A stretch of DNA of 64,000 bases, from positions 1 to 64,000 of the forward strand of contig QJNS01000150.1 in NCBI GenBank assembly GCA_004154925.1, in the 5' to 3' direction. This document shows positions 1 to 11,529 of the stretch, in pieces. Source of the DNA: Monosporascus cannonballus (lineage: Eukaryota > Ascomycota > Sordariomycetes > Xylariales). Position 1 is the stretch's first letter. Each line of letters starts with the position of its first letter. The notes under the pieces were generated by a model. That model made no database searches. It was not told the origin of the DNA and saw only the letters and a program-made list of their open reading frames with translations. The translations under genes were made by a program, and so were the position numbers.

Positions 1-55
1 TAACCCTAACCCTAACCCTAACCCTAACCCTAACCCTAACCCTAACCCTAACCCT
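1..55. repeat. telomere, TAACCC repeat
   Basis: Nine perfect TAACCC units plus one base, with no degenerate units. The complementary strand reads TTAGGG toward the chromosome end, the usual telomere unit of filamentous fungi. The array stops abruptly in a 130-bp dispersed repeat, so the window starts at a physical chromosome end. Confidence 0.97.
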
Positions 56-132
56 CAGGATAATTGCCACAATTGCGATCATTCCACCGATCTTTTGCCC
101 TGGTGGCGTGATGGTATAGTGCGGCTATAACA
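56..132 (+). repeat. 5'-truncated copy of the 130-bp TG...CA repeat
   Basis: These 77 bases match the 3' part of the 130-bp repeat found complete at 22147-22276, 32007-32136 and 39896-40025. The match includes CCACAATTGCGATCATTCCA and the end TAACA. The first ~53 bases are missing and replaced by telomere repeats. On the right it abuts the LTR of element E inside its U3, so the repeat had inserted into that LTR before the break. Confidence 0.9.
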
Positions 133-348
133 AGATCAGAATATATATATTCGTTAATTTTATAATTTAAATAATTTTCACTTATAATAATTATTAATAT
201 TTAGTAGTTATAGTATAATCTTCCTACCTTTAATATTAAAAAACATAATATGGTATTATATTTATTGCTTCAAATTTTACGATACTTATATTAATATTTA
301 TCTCTACGATTAAGGTTTAATAATTAGTTAAACCGTTTAACTGTTATA
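133..348 (+). mobile_element. element E, 5' LTR (3' part only)
   Basis: This is the 3' part of an LTR of the B/C/D/I/J group. It begins AGATCAGAATATATAT, which matches AGATCAAAATATATACG in the 3' LTR of element C, and ends ...AACTGTTATA, the decayed form of AGCCGTCACA. U3 upstream is lost at the 130-bp repeat and telomere. Most differences from C are C-to-T or G-to-A. Confidence 0.8.
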
Positions 349-1978
349 CCTTATAAACTTTTATTTAATAATACCGTTAAACTTTAAGCAATATCGCCGA
401 TATTATGTTTATTAGCAAACAGTTTAAACAGCCTATTTACTGGGTCCCTAATAACTCGGATATCGAAATAAAATTCGAGTAGGAAAAGAAACAGCCTTGT
501 TTTTTTTCGCAAAAAACTTCTTTAACGCCTGGATGCTCTAAATAAACGTATTTTTCAGTTTAAGAAGGATAATAATAATTTTACGATGTTCTTTTAAGCC
601 GCCTATAAGAAGCTTAAGGAAAAAGAAAAGCTTTTAAGGTCGAAAACTCCTTCCGAACAAACCAGGTTATTTAGCTAAATTTTATTAAGGAATTAAAAAA
701 GGTTCCTAAACTGCATAAATTAGAACTTTTGGATGGAACCTTAACCAAATTATAATAATGTGTTATTTAATACTGGACTTATTTTATGTATTTTCTTAGC
801 TGGTTTATTATATTTACAGTGCGAATTAAATTCGTAATCAGACAATTTATTAAATATATAATTGTTTAATTTAAGCCCGTTATAAAAAAATATTATTTTA
901 ACAGTCGACAAACGACATTCAGAAATAACACAAATATGTAATAATTATAAATAATTCGAATATGTGTTAACGAAAATTTTCAAAATAATAAACGAAAAAA
1001 TAAAGGCCGAAATAAAAATCCAATAATTACGATAAAAGGAATTAATATCTAATTACGGTAATATGTTCGTTTAATTAAGAATTTAAGCTGAATTAAGAAT
1101 AAGAAATATTAATGGCTAAATTTTTCGATAACTTGAAAAAAGAAATATAAGAAAATATTTTAAATTTAATCGGCCTAATTATTTGTTAAATTATATTATT
1201 GTAGCAATTAAAAATAATAATAATATGCCTGCCGTATTAAAGGCATTAAAGAAAAAAACGATAATAAGTTTCAATATACGGTTATATGAGAATACAGCCC
1301 CTATAAGGATGAGGCTGGTAGCCGACCAGTCACCGATTAGCCACCGACCCACTTACTAATATAAATCCACCATCTGGCAGCTAGTGGGAAACGCCAGATA
1401 GAAATAACCAAATAAACTTACTTCTTGGAATCTGCTTTACGACTGGTCGGAGATTACCTCACTCAGCTCACAGCTATCCATTATCTTACAGGTTAATACT
1501 AACGCTCCTTAATATAGTAATACTTTTTACGGCATAAAATCAGAACTTATAGAACTTGGAGCCATTTATAGGAAGAACTGGAGGTAGACTAAATGTTTTA
1601 ATTATAACAAAATAGGGTATAAGGCCGCATGGTATAAGGCGCCTAAAAGACCACGCCCGTTAGGATATTTGGAAATCTGTACCCGAAAAACAATCCAGAG
1701 AAAACGAAAAAAAACGGAAGCAAATCTATTAACGTAATTCGGTCTAAGTACGTACTAGGCCCCCGATAGCAAGAAATGTAATAAAGGATGCGAAAAGCCA
1801 AGAAGCTAATCTAATAAATATTACAATTACAATAAAAAGAATTACAAGAATAATTACGAAAATATCAGGATAGGATAAAAGAAGTCGGTCCAGGTACTCT
1901 TGATCGATATAGCAAAATATATGCCATATATTGTCGACGACGAAAATATCCCGATTACGAAAAATGGTAATAAAATAT
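349..1978 (+). pseudogene. element E, gag relic (Ty3/gypsy), truncated
   Basis: RIP-decayed gag of the same subfamily as C and G. The region just inside the LTR keeps the shared TTATAAACTTTTATTTAATA block. A helical region around 560-660 precedes a capsid-like stretch at about 720-1270 (FDGTL-like start, then IKFVIRQ). A zinc knuckle follows at about 1595-1640, readable as NYNKIGYKA with Cys and His decayed to Tyr. The last part reads PYIVDDENIPI, the segment after the knuckle in B and C. Many in-frame stops. The frame is cut at 1978 by the LTR of element C and interrupted by a 206-bp solo LTR at 1285. It cannot make a protein. Confidence 0.75.
1285..1490. mobile_element. solo LTR, 206 bp, target duplication GGTTA
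   Basis: A block of normal base composition interrupts the AT-rich gag of element E where C and G run straight through. It is flanked by GGTTA at 1280-1284 and 1491-1495. It starts TATGAGA and ends TCTTACA, so the ends read as an imperfect TGT...ACA pair, as in LTRs. Inside are inverted repeats CCGACCAGTC (about 1321) with GACTGGTCGG (1440), and ATCTGGC with GCCAGAT. No second copy was seen in the window. It looks unmutated, as expected for a sequence below the usual RIP length limit. Confidence 0.7.
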
Positions 1979-2330
1979 TGTCATAACCTAGCAAGCCACG
2001 GTTTCCAGAAACGGTCTGTCAGGACCTAAACACAAATGCGCGATAAGGGGGGTCACGTAATAGATCACCGACTTACTAGTAGTAAGCCAGTAAGTCGGAT
2101 TACTAACTTACTAGTAATAAACCAGTAAACTAAGTCAAGGTATATACGTTTATTATTCCTATAATTTAAATAACTTTAGTTTATAATATAATATCGTTAT
2201 ATAAGACACCTTTGGAATTACGAAACGTAATATTTTATTATATTTATTATCTAGTTTTTTACGATATTCCTATTAATATAAACCCGTATAACTAAAGTTG
2301 AATAATTAATTAAACTGTTTAGCCGTTATA
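1979..2330 (+). mobile_element. element C, 5' LTR
   Basis: Starts TGTCATAACC and ends AGCCGTTATA. It aligns end to end with 21288-21640 and differs mainly by C/T and G/A changes. U3 holds direct repeats around ACTTACTAGTAGTAAGCCAG and a TCACGTAA site at 2053-2060. The 3' half from about 2143 is the part shared with the other group LTRs. Confidence 0.9.
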
Positions 2331-3770
2331 CGTTATAAGCTTTTATTCAATAATATCGTTAAGCTTTAAGCAATATCGCCGACGTTATATTTATTAGCAA
2401 ATAACCCGAATAACCTACTTATTACGTCTTTAATTACTCGAATATTAGAATGGAATCCGAGAAGGAAAAGGAAAAACTTCGTTCTTTTCGCGAAAAAATT
2501 CTCCGACGCCTAAATATCATAAATAAACGTATTTTTTAGCTTAAGAGAAATAATAGTAATCTTATTACGTCGTTTTAAGCCGCCCATAATAAAGTTGAGA
2601 AAAGAATTTCCAAAATTAAAAGATTTTTTTAAATAAGCCAGATTATTTAATTATATTGCATTAAGCAATTAAACAGGATTTTTCACCTTTTTAAGTTAAA
2701 ACCTTTTAATAAAAGCGTAATTAAGTTATAACTTTTCTGAACTTAGTACTAAATATATTTCGCATAATTTTTTATTTATTTAATTACGTTTAATATATGG
2801 ATCGAATTGGTAATTTGAAAATTTATTAAAAACGTAATAATTTAATTCGAACTCGTTATACAACATATATTAATTTATAAATCGAAAATCGTAATCCAAA
2901 AGTAATATAAATTTATAATAATTATAATAAACTAAAAAAATATTATTAAAGATTTTCGAAGTAATAAAGGAAGAACTACAAGTTAAAATATAAATCTAAT
3001 AATTACGATAAAAGAAATTAACATTTAATTACGGCAATATATTAATTTAATTACCCGTTAAACTAAATTAGCGATAAAAAGTGTTAATAATTAAATTTTT
3101 CGACGGACTGAAAAAACAAATATGAAAATCTTGTTTTAAATTTAATCGACCTAATTATTTATTGTATTATATCGTATTAATAATTAAATTAAATAATCGG
3201 TAATATATATAACGTATTAAAAGTATTAAAAAGATAATAATGAACCCGGACATATCCTGAATACAAACGTTTTTCGGCGTAATAATATTTTTTAAAGTAT
3301 AAAACGTAGATCTATGGAATTAAAAGTTATTTAAAGGAAAAACTGAAACCAGATCAAATATTACAATTATAACAAAATAAGGCATAAAGCAACATAATAT
3401 AAAGTATATAAAAACCTCGTCAAAACGACTAAAAACTATTATCTAAAGAATACTCCAGAAAAAATCAGAAAAACGGAAGCAAATTTTCCAACATAATTTA
3501 GCTTAAGTATATACCAAGTTTCCCATAGCAAGAAATATAACAAAGGCCATTACGATAAAAGATTCGACGAAAAATACGAAAAACCAAAAAGCGAACTTAA
3601 TAAATATAGCGAATATAATAAAAAGCATTATAAAACTATTTACGCAAATATTAGGATTACATAGAAACACTTTATCCTAAACTCGTTAATCGATACGACA
3701 AAATATATGCTATATATTGTCGACGACGAGAATATCTTAATTACGAAAAATTCGATTTTTTAAACTGTAT
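2331..3770 (+). pseudogene. element C, gag relic
   Basis: Same gag type as E and G, decayed by stops throughout. A zinc knuckle is readable at about 3359-3404 as NYNKIRHKAT, a C-x2-C-x4-H-x4-C unit with Cys to Tyr changes. The segment after the knuckle ends near 3690-3750 with YIVDDENIL. The family role is nucleocapsid assembly around element RNA. The sequence supports only a dead copy. Confidence 0.7.
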
Positions 3771-5623
3771 CGGAAATATCAAAAATAATAAACAATAATA
3801 TCGATATTTTCCACGTATAAGCCTAGGAAATATTTAATAATTGGCGGAATTAAAAATTAACTCAAGAAAATTAATACCCCTAAAAAAACCTTTTTATTAT
3901 TTTTAATAATATGTTTATTAAATAGAAAAAGAAATCAATTGAATACATAATAAAAACACATTAGTAAAAGATTATTATAAATTTTTATTTTCAATTAGTA
4001 TGTATTATAAACCTTTACAAAAAAACCGTTAAAAAATACGTCAATTTACAAAAAAACGTTAAAACGATAATTAAAATAACCTTTAATGAAATATAATTGC
4101 AAATATAAAAAACAATTTGTTTAAAAAACGAATTTATAACAATATTAAATATAACTAGGATAATTCGAAAAAATAATATGCCGGCATTAACGACAAATAA
4201 AACAATTTAACGCATTAAACGCAAAAATACAAATAACGTTCCACAAATTAGCATAAAAATTAAAACAAAAAGGTTATCTACAAAAAGACCGCAAAATAAC
4301 AAAACACCAAAAAATTAAAAAACAATTCCTAAAAAAGCTTCAAATGCAATAATAAAAACTATTAATAATTTTATTAGCCTGGATATATAAATCCGAACGT
4401 ATTAATATGCCGTCATAATAAATTACAAAGCTTTAAGCGGGAATTATATTATACAACATATCGTTGATAAATTTAAATTATTATAAAAAATCGAATTAAA
4501 ACGTGATATAATAACAAATGTCAAAGGTTAGGAATTCTCTTACTATAACGAAAAAGATCACAGGTAAAATTAATTACCTCAAAAATTTATTTACAAATAA
4601 TACCAAATAATTAATTTCGATATCATTACATTTAGGAATTACGATATAATCTTAAAATTACTATAGATCCGCTAGTACGAAATTTTAATTAATAGAAAAA
4701 CTGGCCAGGTAAAATTAACCTTATACCTTATTACCTAAAAAGATAAAATATAAAACAAAAAGAGCATTAAAAAATCCGATATATCGTTATTACTATTAAA
4801 GCGAAATTAAAATAATTAAATAACGATTTAAAATAATACCTCCGAAAATTATAAAATATAATTAATCTGTTATTTTAATATTATTGATCCAAACAACTCT
4901 TTTTTATAAAAAAGAATTAATAAGAAATTATTAAAACATAACGAATAAAATTATGAAATAATCCTTAAAAAAGTTCTTAACGAAATTTTACCTTATTTAT
5001 AACCTTAACGGAAACTAATTACGTATTTTTAGAAAATACCTGGTAATTCGGCTGGAGAAATAATATACTTAACCTTTAAAATTACCAGCAAAATATCTTA
5101 TATTTTTCGTATAGAAAGAAAACACAAATTGAAATTTATAGTTGATTATCGGCAATTAAACGATATCACTATAAAAATCGAACATTATTACTTTTAATTA
5201 CAGAAATTAAAAATCGATTTTACGGAACCACATAATTCATAATATTTAATCTTAAAAATAAATATGATTTTATTAAAATTAACAGAAATAGGAATAGAAA
5301 ATTGCTTTTAATACGAAATACGAAATATTTAAATATTTAATTACATTAATAACATTTACGAAGGTACCAATAATTTTTTAACGAATAATTTATTATATAT
5401 TACAAAACCCTTTCGATATTTTCGTTATATTTTATCTCGATAATATTCTTATTTTCTTAAAAACCAAAAAGAATTTTCGCAAAATATATTTATGAAATTT
5501 TTCAAATTTTATAAAAGGCAAAAGTATTTACTAACACGGAAAAGAGTTAAAAGTATATATAAAAATGAAATACCTGGGATATATTATTACTTTAAAATAA
5601 TTTAAAATAATCTTTAAGGAAAT
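3771..5623 (+). pseudogene. element C, pol relic, first part (protease to reverse transcriptase)
   Basis: The reverse transcriptase is clear. DYRQLND sits at about 5141-5165. The catalytic region reads FYLDNILIF at about 5429-5460, a YLDD box with the second Asp decayed to Asn. Frames carry many stops. The reading breaks off at 5623, where element B inserted with target duplication GAAAT, and resumes at 18636. Confidence 0.75.
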
Positions 5624-5820
5624 TGTTATGACTTAACGATCTTGGCTTCTCCAAACGGTTGGAGAGCTTGGGCACCTAAGCCCGACTATGCTAAGAAGAT
5701 CACGTGATTGTCTCAAAGGACTTAAGAGTTTGGCACCTTTGAGCCGGTTGAGCCAGCGGGTGGCTTAAGGGGTTTAAAGAGCTTAAGAGCTTAAGCCGGT
5801 TAAATGGTTTAAGTTAAAAG
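5624..5820 (+). mobile_element. element B, 5' LTR, first piece (U3)
   Basis: Starts TGTTATGACTTAACGATCTT and matches 18222-18418 of the 3' LTR. It contains repeated CTTAAG/GGCTTAAG-type motifs and the palindrome TCACGTGA at 5700-5707. Element A interrupts it after AAAAG; the rest is at 12079-12290. Confidence 0.9.
5700..5707. promoter_or_regulatory. CACGTG palindrome in U3 of element B
   Basis: TCACGTGA, an E-box/G-box core of the type bound by fungal bHLH factors. The 3' LTR copy reads TCACGTAA at 18298-18305. The same site, intact or with CA/TG decayed to TA, occurs in the otherwise unrelated U3s of C, D, I, J, G and the solo LTR family. Binding is inferred, not shown. Confidence 0.5.
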
Positions 5821-6232
5821 TGTAACGAACCTGTCATACATCCACCTGGAGGTATAAGCAGTATCCGAAAAAGGTCTTAATTTGCAGGTAATAATAGGGC
5901 GAAAAATGATTTAATGTGTTCGTTAAGGAGATTTTAAGGTATTCCTCTTTTAATCAGAAAACGGTACGGTTGCCTCTGGTTAAGAGCTTAAATTAATAAC
6001 TAAAGAACGAAATTAAGTAGGTGTTATTTACGTAAAAGACTAATTATATATCCTAATTCCTAAAATAAGTATGTCGTGGATTTATATAATTTATGTAATT
6101 TGGTCCAAATTATTTAAATTATTTAGATTATTTAAAAAGCTAAGTTTTCCTGTCCGGAGTTTTCCCGTAACAGGTTTGCGTTAATTTTTATAAATAGGTT
6201 TTTTCGAAATAGGAACCTCTGTTCCTGTAATA
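5821..6232 (-). mobile_element. element A, LTR (3' LTR in element orientation)
   Basis: 412 bases starting TGTAACGAACC and ending TGTAATA, aligned end to end with 11662-12073. The two copies differ chiefly by C/T and G/A, with this copy more decayed. The last base group is TGTAACA in the other copy. Confidence 0.92.
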
Positions 6233-6500
6233 TTATTTCTTTTTTTTAAGGATTTTTATCCTAAAGATAAGTACCGTAAGTAACCACTTTATTTTATTAA
6301 AGAAAGTTGGAAACGTTTTAGTTAACTTTATTATAACAGGACGTATTTAAAAAAAGAAAAGGAAATTTTGCTTAAATTAACGCAATTTCCGTAACGTTCG
6401 AACTAATTCGATAAAAAGATTTGGCGTTAAAATTTTTTTTTATTTTAATTATATTCGTTTTGGCGAAACCGAATATTTTTTTGCTTTTAACATATTAAAT

Positions 6501-6941
6501 TGCGATTGTTATATTTGTCGTTAGCGTTTAGCTTATAACGTTTTGATTATGAACTTTTTGGCGAAATTGGGCGAAATATACGACCGGTTAGAAAAAAAAC
6601 AAAAGGAGGCGGAGGATTTCTTAGTTAAATATTAGGAGGTTGCCGAAAAAAAGATAAAAAAGCTTGTTGGTCGGATAAGGCGCTTGCGTTTTTAGTAAAA
6701 AGTTTTAAAAAAGAAAGTTGTGGCTATTTTAAAAGAAAAAAAGGAGTTGAACCGGTTGGAAAAGCAGGAAAGATTGGAAAAAAAGCAGCGTCGCGTAAAT
6801 GCAAAATAAGTACGGCTTATTTCTGAGATGGACGCCGTTTTAAAGGTGTTTATTTTTTTCGATTGGAACGCCGAAGGTTTGGATTTAGGCGGGGGACCGT
6901 TATTGCCTACGACCTTGGCCGCATTAAAAACGGTTGGTTAG
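6501..6941 (+). pseudogene. element A, accessory frame antisense to pol: Cys cluster plus coiled coil
   Basis: One plus-strand frame runs from 6501 to a TAG at 6939, opposite to pol and lying between the end of pol and the LTR. It starts with a cluster read as CDCYICR, stop, RLAYN, which fits C-x2-C-x5-C-N with the last Cys decayed to Tyr. An ATG at 6549 begins MNFLAKLGEIYDRLEKKQ. A long Lys/Glu/Leu-rich stretch follows that would form a coiled coil, interrupted by a few TAG/TAA codons. The C-terminus is Gly/Leu-rich. The layout matches frames in B, C, D, I and J. Function unknown; a small zinc-binding or DNA-binding protein is an inference from the cluster only. Confidence 0.6.
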
Positions 6942-6989
6942 GATTTTGGCGGTGGAATGTCTTAATTAGGTTTATCGTATTCGTTAAGT

Positions 6990-9900
6990 GATTAAATAAT
7001 TCCTAGGTATTTTTTTATATAAATATTTTTTTTATTTAATTAGGTACTGAACTTTATTTTTAATTATTTTGGAATCCAGTATTTATTCGATTTCGTATTC
7101 GTTAAAATCTTTTTCGAATTCCAGGTCTGTTTTTAACGGGGCGTTTTTAAATATTGGTTTAAGCAAAAAAATGTGGAAAATAAGGTATATTCTTATGTTT
7201 TTGGGTAGCAATAATTGATAGTTAATTTTAGAAATAATTTTATTAACTTTAAACGAATTAAGTTTTTTGAAATCGAATTTGTTATTAGGTTTTTTCGTTT
7301 TGATTTGTAAAATATTCGAAATTACGTTTTACTTTTGGCATAATAGGTAAACCTTATTTTTTTTCGTTAAAATTAATCCTTTAATTTTTTTTTTGTTATA
7401 ATATTAAGTTATCCGTTATTAAAAGAATTGTAATTCGTTTTAGAAACGGGCTTAAATTATTTTAATTTCCGTCGTTAATATTTTTGCTTTTGGGATTATT
7501 ATAATAATTTTAGGTACCTTATTAAACGGTTATTTAAATCGTTCCGTTTTTGCGTTACGTCCGTATACCGCTATATAGGGCAATACGCCTATATCTTCGT
7601 TAATAGATATGTTATAAGCGATTTATGCCAGTGGTAAAAATTTTACTTAATTATTTTGTTAATAGCTAACGTAATTTCGGAAATATTATTCCAGGGTTTA
7701 ATTCAGTTTTTCGGTTTAGTTATCCGTTTAAGGATAATACGTTATTAAGAATTTAAGTTTAATATTAATTTGTTTAAAAAAGTTGGTACCGAATTTTGAA
7801 ATAAAAAGCATATTTTTATCGGAAATAATTTTTTCTGGTATCCCATATTTATTAAAGTAATATCTGATAAAAGTATAGGTTAATTATTTTGCCGTTACGT
7901 TTCCTTTAAAAGGTAAGAAATACCCATACTTAGTAAATCTGTTGATAATTACCTATATTCCGTCGTATTCGACTTTAGTAACTAGGTTTTTAAATAAAAG
8001 TAAGCTAATAATAAAATCTTAAGTTATAATATTCCATATTTTGTTAAAAATGTCGGTAGGTTATAATAGCCCGTAGGGCTTATGGCGTATTGCCTTAGCC
8101 TTATTGCAAATATTATAATCCTTAATTACCTTTTTAATTATGCGTCGTAATTTTAGAAAATTATATTTTTCTTATAATCGTTTAATAGTTTTGAAAATTC
8201 CTTAATATCTGTTTAACGGATTTTTGTAAAATCTTTTTACAAACTGTTCTTATTAATCCTTGGGGATATAAACTTTGCCATAATATAATAATTAGTCCTT
8301 TAATTATCCTTTTAGTTACTGTACTTCTTTTTATTTCTTTATATTATAGGAATTCCGGAACCGTATTAAAAATTCTGTAATTGGTTTTTTTACGATTTTA
8401 CATAATTATATAATGCCGTTTTTATTATACTTTAACATTTATATGCTTTTTTTAGGGAACTTAAAGTCGTAATCTTTTTTCCGGCTAAAAATATCTGTTT
8501 AAATATTTTTTTTCTTTAATGTAATATATTTTAAAATTAAATTTTAATAAAAAAATTATCCATTTTTTATGTTATTTATTTAGTTCTTAAGCTTTTATAA
8601 ATTGCGTAAGGTTTTTATAGTTAAAATAAATATTAAAAAGTTTTTTTATCTTATTAAAGTATGGTTTTTATTCTTTAAAAGTATTAATAATTACTAATAA
8701 CTTTTTATCGTAAATTTTGTATTTAAATTTTGCGTTTCGGAATATTTTTAAATAATATGCTATTAGGTATTATTTGCCGTTATCTTTTTGTTATTTTAGA
8801 ACTATACCTAAAGCGTATTTTAAAATATTGGTTTTTAGGCGTTTTTTTTATCTGGATTTGGCATTTTTATTATTAATCCATTAGTAATTGCTTTTTTTAG
8901 TTTTCGGAATATTTTTTTTGCTTTTTCTGGGAGTTCGAATTCTTTTTCGACGTATTCCTTAATAATAAATTTCGTTAATGGCCTAATTATATTTCCGTAC
9001 TTTTCGATTAGGTTACGTACGTAACCCGTAAATCCTAAAATCTGGCGGATATTTATAACGGTCGCCTTTTCGGGGATAGGCTAGTCTTTAATTGTTTCCA
9101 ATTTAAAGCGTTAAATTTGAATTTAACCGGGAGTAAGGGTAAATCCTAGAAAATTTAATTTTTGCGTATGTTATATACTTTTGGCAGGGTTAATTCGGAT
9201 ATTTGCTTCGTTTAAAGTTCTAAGCATTTAAGTTACGTACTTCTTATGTTTTTTTAAAGTTTCCGAATAAATAAAAATATCGTTAAGATAAATAAATACG
9301 AATTTATCTAGGAATTATCGGAAAATAATTATAATTAAACTTTGGAAATTAACGGGAACATTAATAAATCCTATCGGCATTATTTTATATTCGTAAAGTC
9401 CGTATATTATTTTAAATACCGTTTTTTTATTTTTCTCCTTTAGTTATTCGGATACGATAATAATTATTATGAAAGTCCAAAATTGTAAACTATTTGGCTT
9501 TATTAACGTTTTTTTTAAAGTAATTATAAGTATTAAAAAGTATCCATTTTTAATTATAATATTATTTAATTATTTGTAATCGATTATTTTTCGATAAATA
9601 AAGTTTCCGTTTTTATTAATTTTTTATTTACTGTCCTTAATTTTTAGTACCATAAAAATAAGGTATCTAGCAGAAAAGTTAAAAAATTGGATATATCCTT
9701 TTTTTAAATCTAATTATATACTTTTTTATAAGGCTTTAAATTTTTTTAAATTTATGTGGTAAATTTTGTAAAGCTTTGAATAATATCCTTCCTTAATAGG
9801 TATCCTGTGGTCCTATTAACTGTATGGCAGTAATTCGTAATTTTTTTTATTTTTAAATAATTTTATAAATCCTTAATATTCCAGCGGTACTGTAAAAATT

Positions 9901-10310
9901 TGATTAAAAATCCGTATTTCCTTAATAATATAACAAATTTCTCGATTATTTTTATTTAGTATTTCGTCCTAAGAAAATATTCGCTTTTTCCAATTAATCC
10001 GTAAATTACTGGAATAAAGCCAAAGTATTCCTAAAATAATATCGTATCCGGAAATATTAGCAATATCCAATAAAACGCGTTTTTGGTATTTTTAAATTTG
10101 TACTGGGAATTCCTCCGTTTTTCGAAAAACTTATCCGTTTTCGTAAATGGATAAGCTGCCGTTTACCGTACACAACTTATAGGACTTTAATTTGTATTTC
10201 CAGGGAATTTAATATTTTTCCGCTATTGCGAAAGAAATAAAATTACCTTCTGTTCCGGAATTAATTATGGCCTTAAGTACCTTGCCTTTATATCGGAAAG
10301 GGATCTTAAT
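6990..10310 (-). pseudogene. element A, pol relic with chromodomain
   Basis: Read on the minus strand. Protease: about 10200-10300, INSGTEGNFISFAIAEKY, a DSGA-type active site decayed to NSGT. Reverse transcriptase: about 9263-9299, YLNDIFIYS, a YLDD box with Asp to Asn. The integrase region lies roughly 7400-8200. Near the C-terminus at about 6990-7130 a chromodomain is readable as EYEIE, stop, ILDSKIIKN then VQYLIK. The chromodomain places A among chromoviruses, which the family uses to target integration to marked chromatin. Stops are scattered throughout, so this copy is dead. Confidence 0.8.
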
Positions 10311-10420
10311 CTGGCTGTACGTTCCTTTCGTTATTTCGTATAAAGTTTTGTCGATTAGGGTTTTTCGATACCTTACTTTCGAAAGCTTCTATAATTTTTT
10401 GATTTTTGATGGTTTCCGAC

Positions 10421-10948
10421 TTAAGCAAGCTTCCATTCGCGAACTTTTTTAATAGCATATTTGGTGCACTGGTCGTTCTTATACCGGAACCATGTTTTCT
10501 TGCCGTACTTGCACTGGGGCTTCAAAATTTGGTTCTTTTTCTGGCTTACCCTTTTATTCCGTATCTCCCGAATTATGGGATCAGAGAGGTAAATCTCCGA
10601 AGGAGGTATTCCCATATCTAAGAGCTCGTATTGGATATAAAGTATCGGGGAGTAATACAGGCATCTTTGCGATATAGCCTTTTGACTCCGTTCTGACTCG
10701 GGGTGTAAGTAACAAGACCTAGGGTATTCTGGCCATCGGGGAATTTCAATGCATCGGCACTTATCGTCTGGTTCGGTAAAAATCTTATTATTCCATCCGG
10801 GCCAAAAGTTATTATCTTTTTTGGCTTTGAGATAAATAAAATAATCGTCCTGGTAGCAAGCAGTAAAATGTAGTAGGTCGTAAGGGTTCACCGATGGTAT
10901 CTTCTTGTAAATGGTGCATTCTGGGAGCTCGCAGAGCTCTGGGGACAA
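10421..10948 (-). pseudogene. element A, Cys-rich open frame between gag N-part and protease
   Basis: About 175 codons stay open in a region of near-normal GC, in sharp contrast to the rest of the element. Cys residues recur (CELPEC, TACYQDD, KCRC, RSCYLHPE, QRCLYY, QCKYGKK), with aromatic and proline residues between. No C-x2-C-x4-H-x4-C knuckle is seen. The same frame continues upstream past one TAG to HLDSQKCEMHTEDG, so the annotated start is not the true start. It is probably the C-terminal part of the gag-like product. I do not recognise the domain. Confidence 0.5.
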
Positions 10949-11046
10949 CTATCCGTGGCTGCTAATGTTTGGTCGAAGCTGACCGTCCTCTGTATGCATT
11001 TCACACTTCTGGGAATCAAGGTGGCACTGGCATCCTAGCTCTATGG

Positions 11047-11529
11047 CTATCCTGGAAGCCGTTTGTCCGGGATGGTACTTGCAGGCTCTAACCTCAGAGT
11101 CCTGGCAAATGAGACAATCCTCGTACTCTGGGTTGTCGTTCTGGATCTGAGTGGTTGTGGCAATAGTGAATTCTGGCTGGAAGGAAGTCGAGCTGGCTTC
11201 TTTCCTTTTGTAAGCCGAGCATTCTCTTCTCTCAGGGTTCGGACTTCTGCTGCTAAGGCACTCAATTTCTCCTTCGCAGTAAGTTCTTTCTTCTGGCTTT
11301 CGGCCCCATACTCTTCTTCAACCTCTTCCTCAGCCGCTTCTTCTTCCGACTCCTCTCCCTGGACTTCAATGGTGTCCTTAGGGGCCGGGGTAGGTTTCTG
11401 TCTGGGTTGCGAGGATAACGGGCCTCCTTGAGATCGAATAGTAGGGGGTGCCATATTGTTAATTAGCTGGAAAACTTCTTCAATAGGGGGTAAATCGTTA
11501 AGTTTTGTCAATGACGTTTCCCTGGCCAA
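11047..11529 (-). pseudogene. element A, N-terminal gag-like frame
   Basis: An open frame of 160 codons starting MARETSLTKLNDLPPIEEVF. Order: a short N-terminal segment, a Pro/Gln-rich linker (about residues 35-52), an acidic Glu-rich run (about 53-75), a heptad-like helix (about 80-107, EKLSALAAEVRTLREENARL) and a basic Ser/Arg tail. This layout is common in N-terminal gag of fungal Ty3/gypsy elements. It sits about 130 bases inside the LTR, as expected for gag. The frame ends at TAG and a frame change separates it from the Cys-rich frame downstream. Confidence 0.6.

Noticed and set aside
1..55. Short-repeat array such as CRISPR
   Set aside because: Units are perfect, contiguous and of telomere sequence; there are no spacers.
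1321..1449. Structured RNA or tRNA-derived SINE suggested by CCGACCAGTC/GACTGGTCGG
   Set aside because: No A or B box was found, and the GGTTA duplication with TGT...ACA-like ends fits a solo LTR better.
10406..11431. Plus-strand open frames over the gag region of element A
   Set aside because: They are shadows of the minus-strand gag frames, with Ser/Phe-rich composition and no supporting context.
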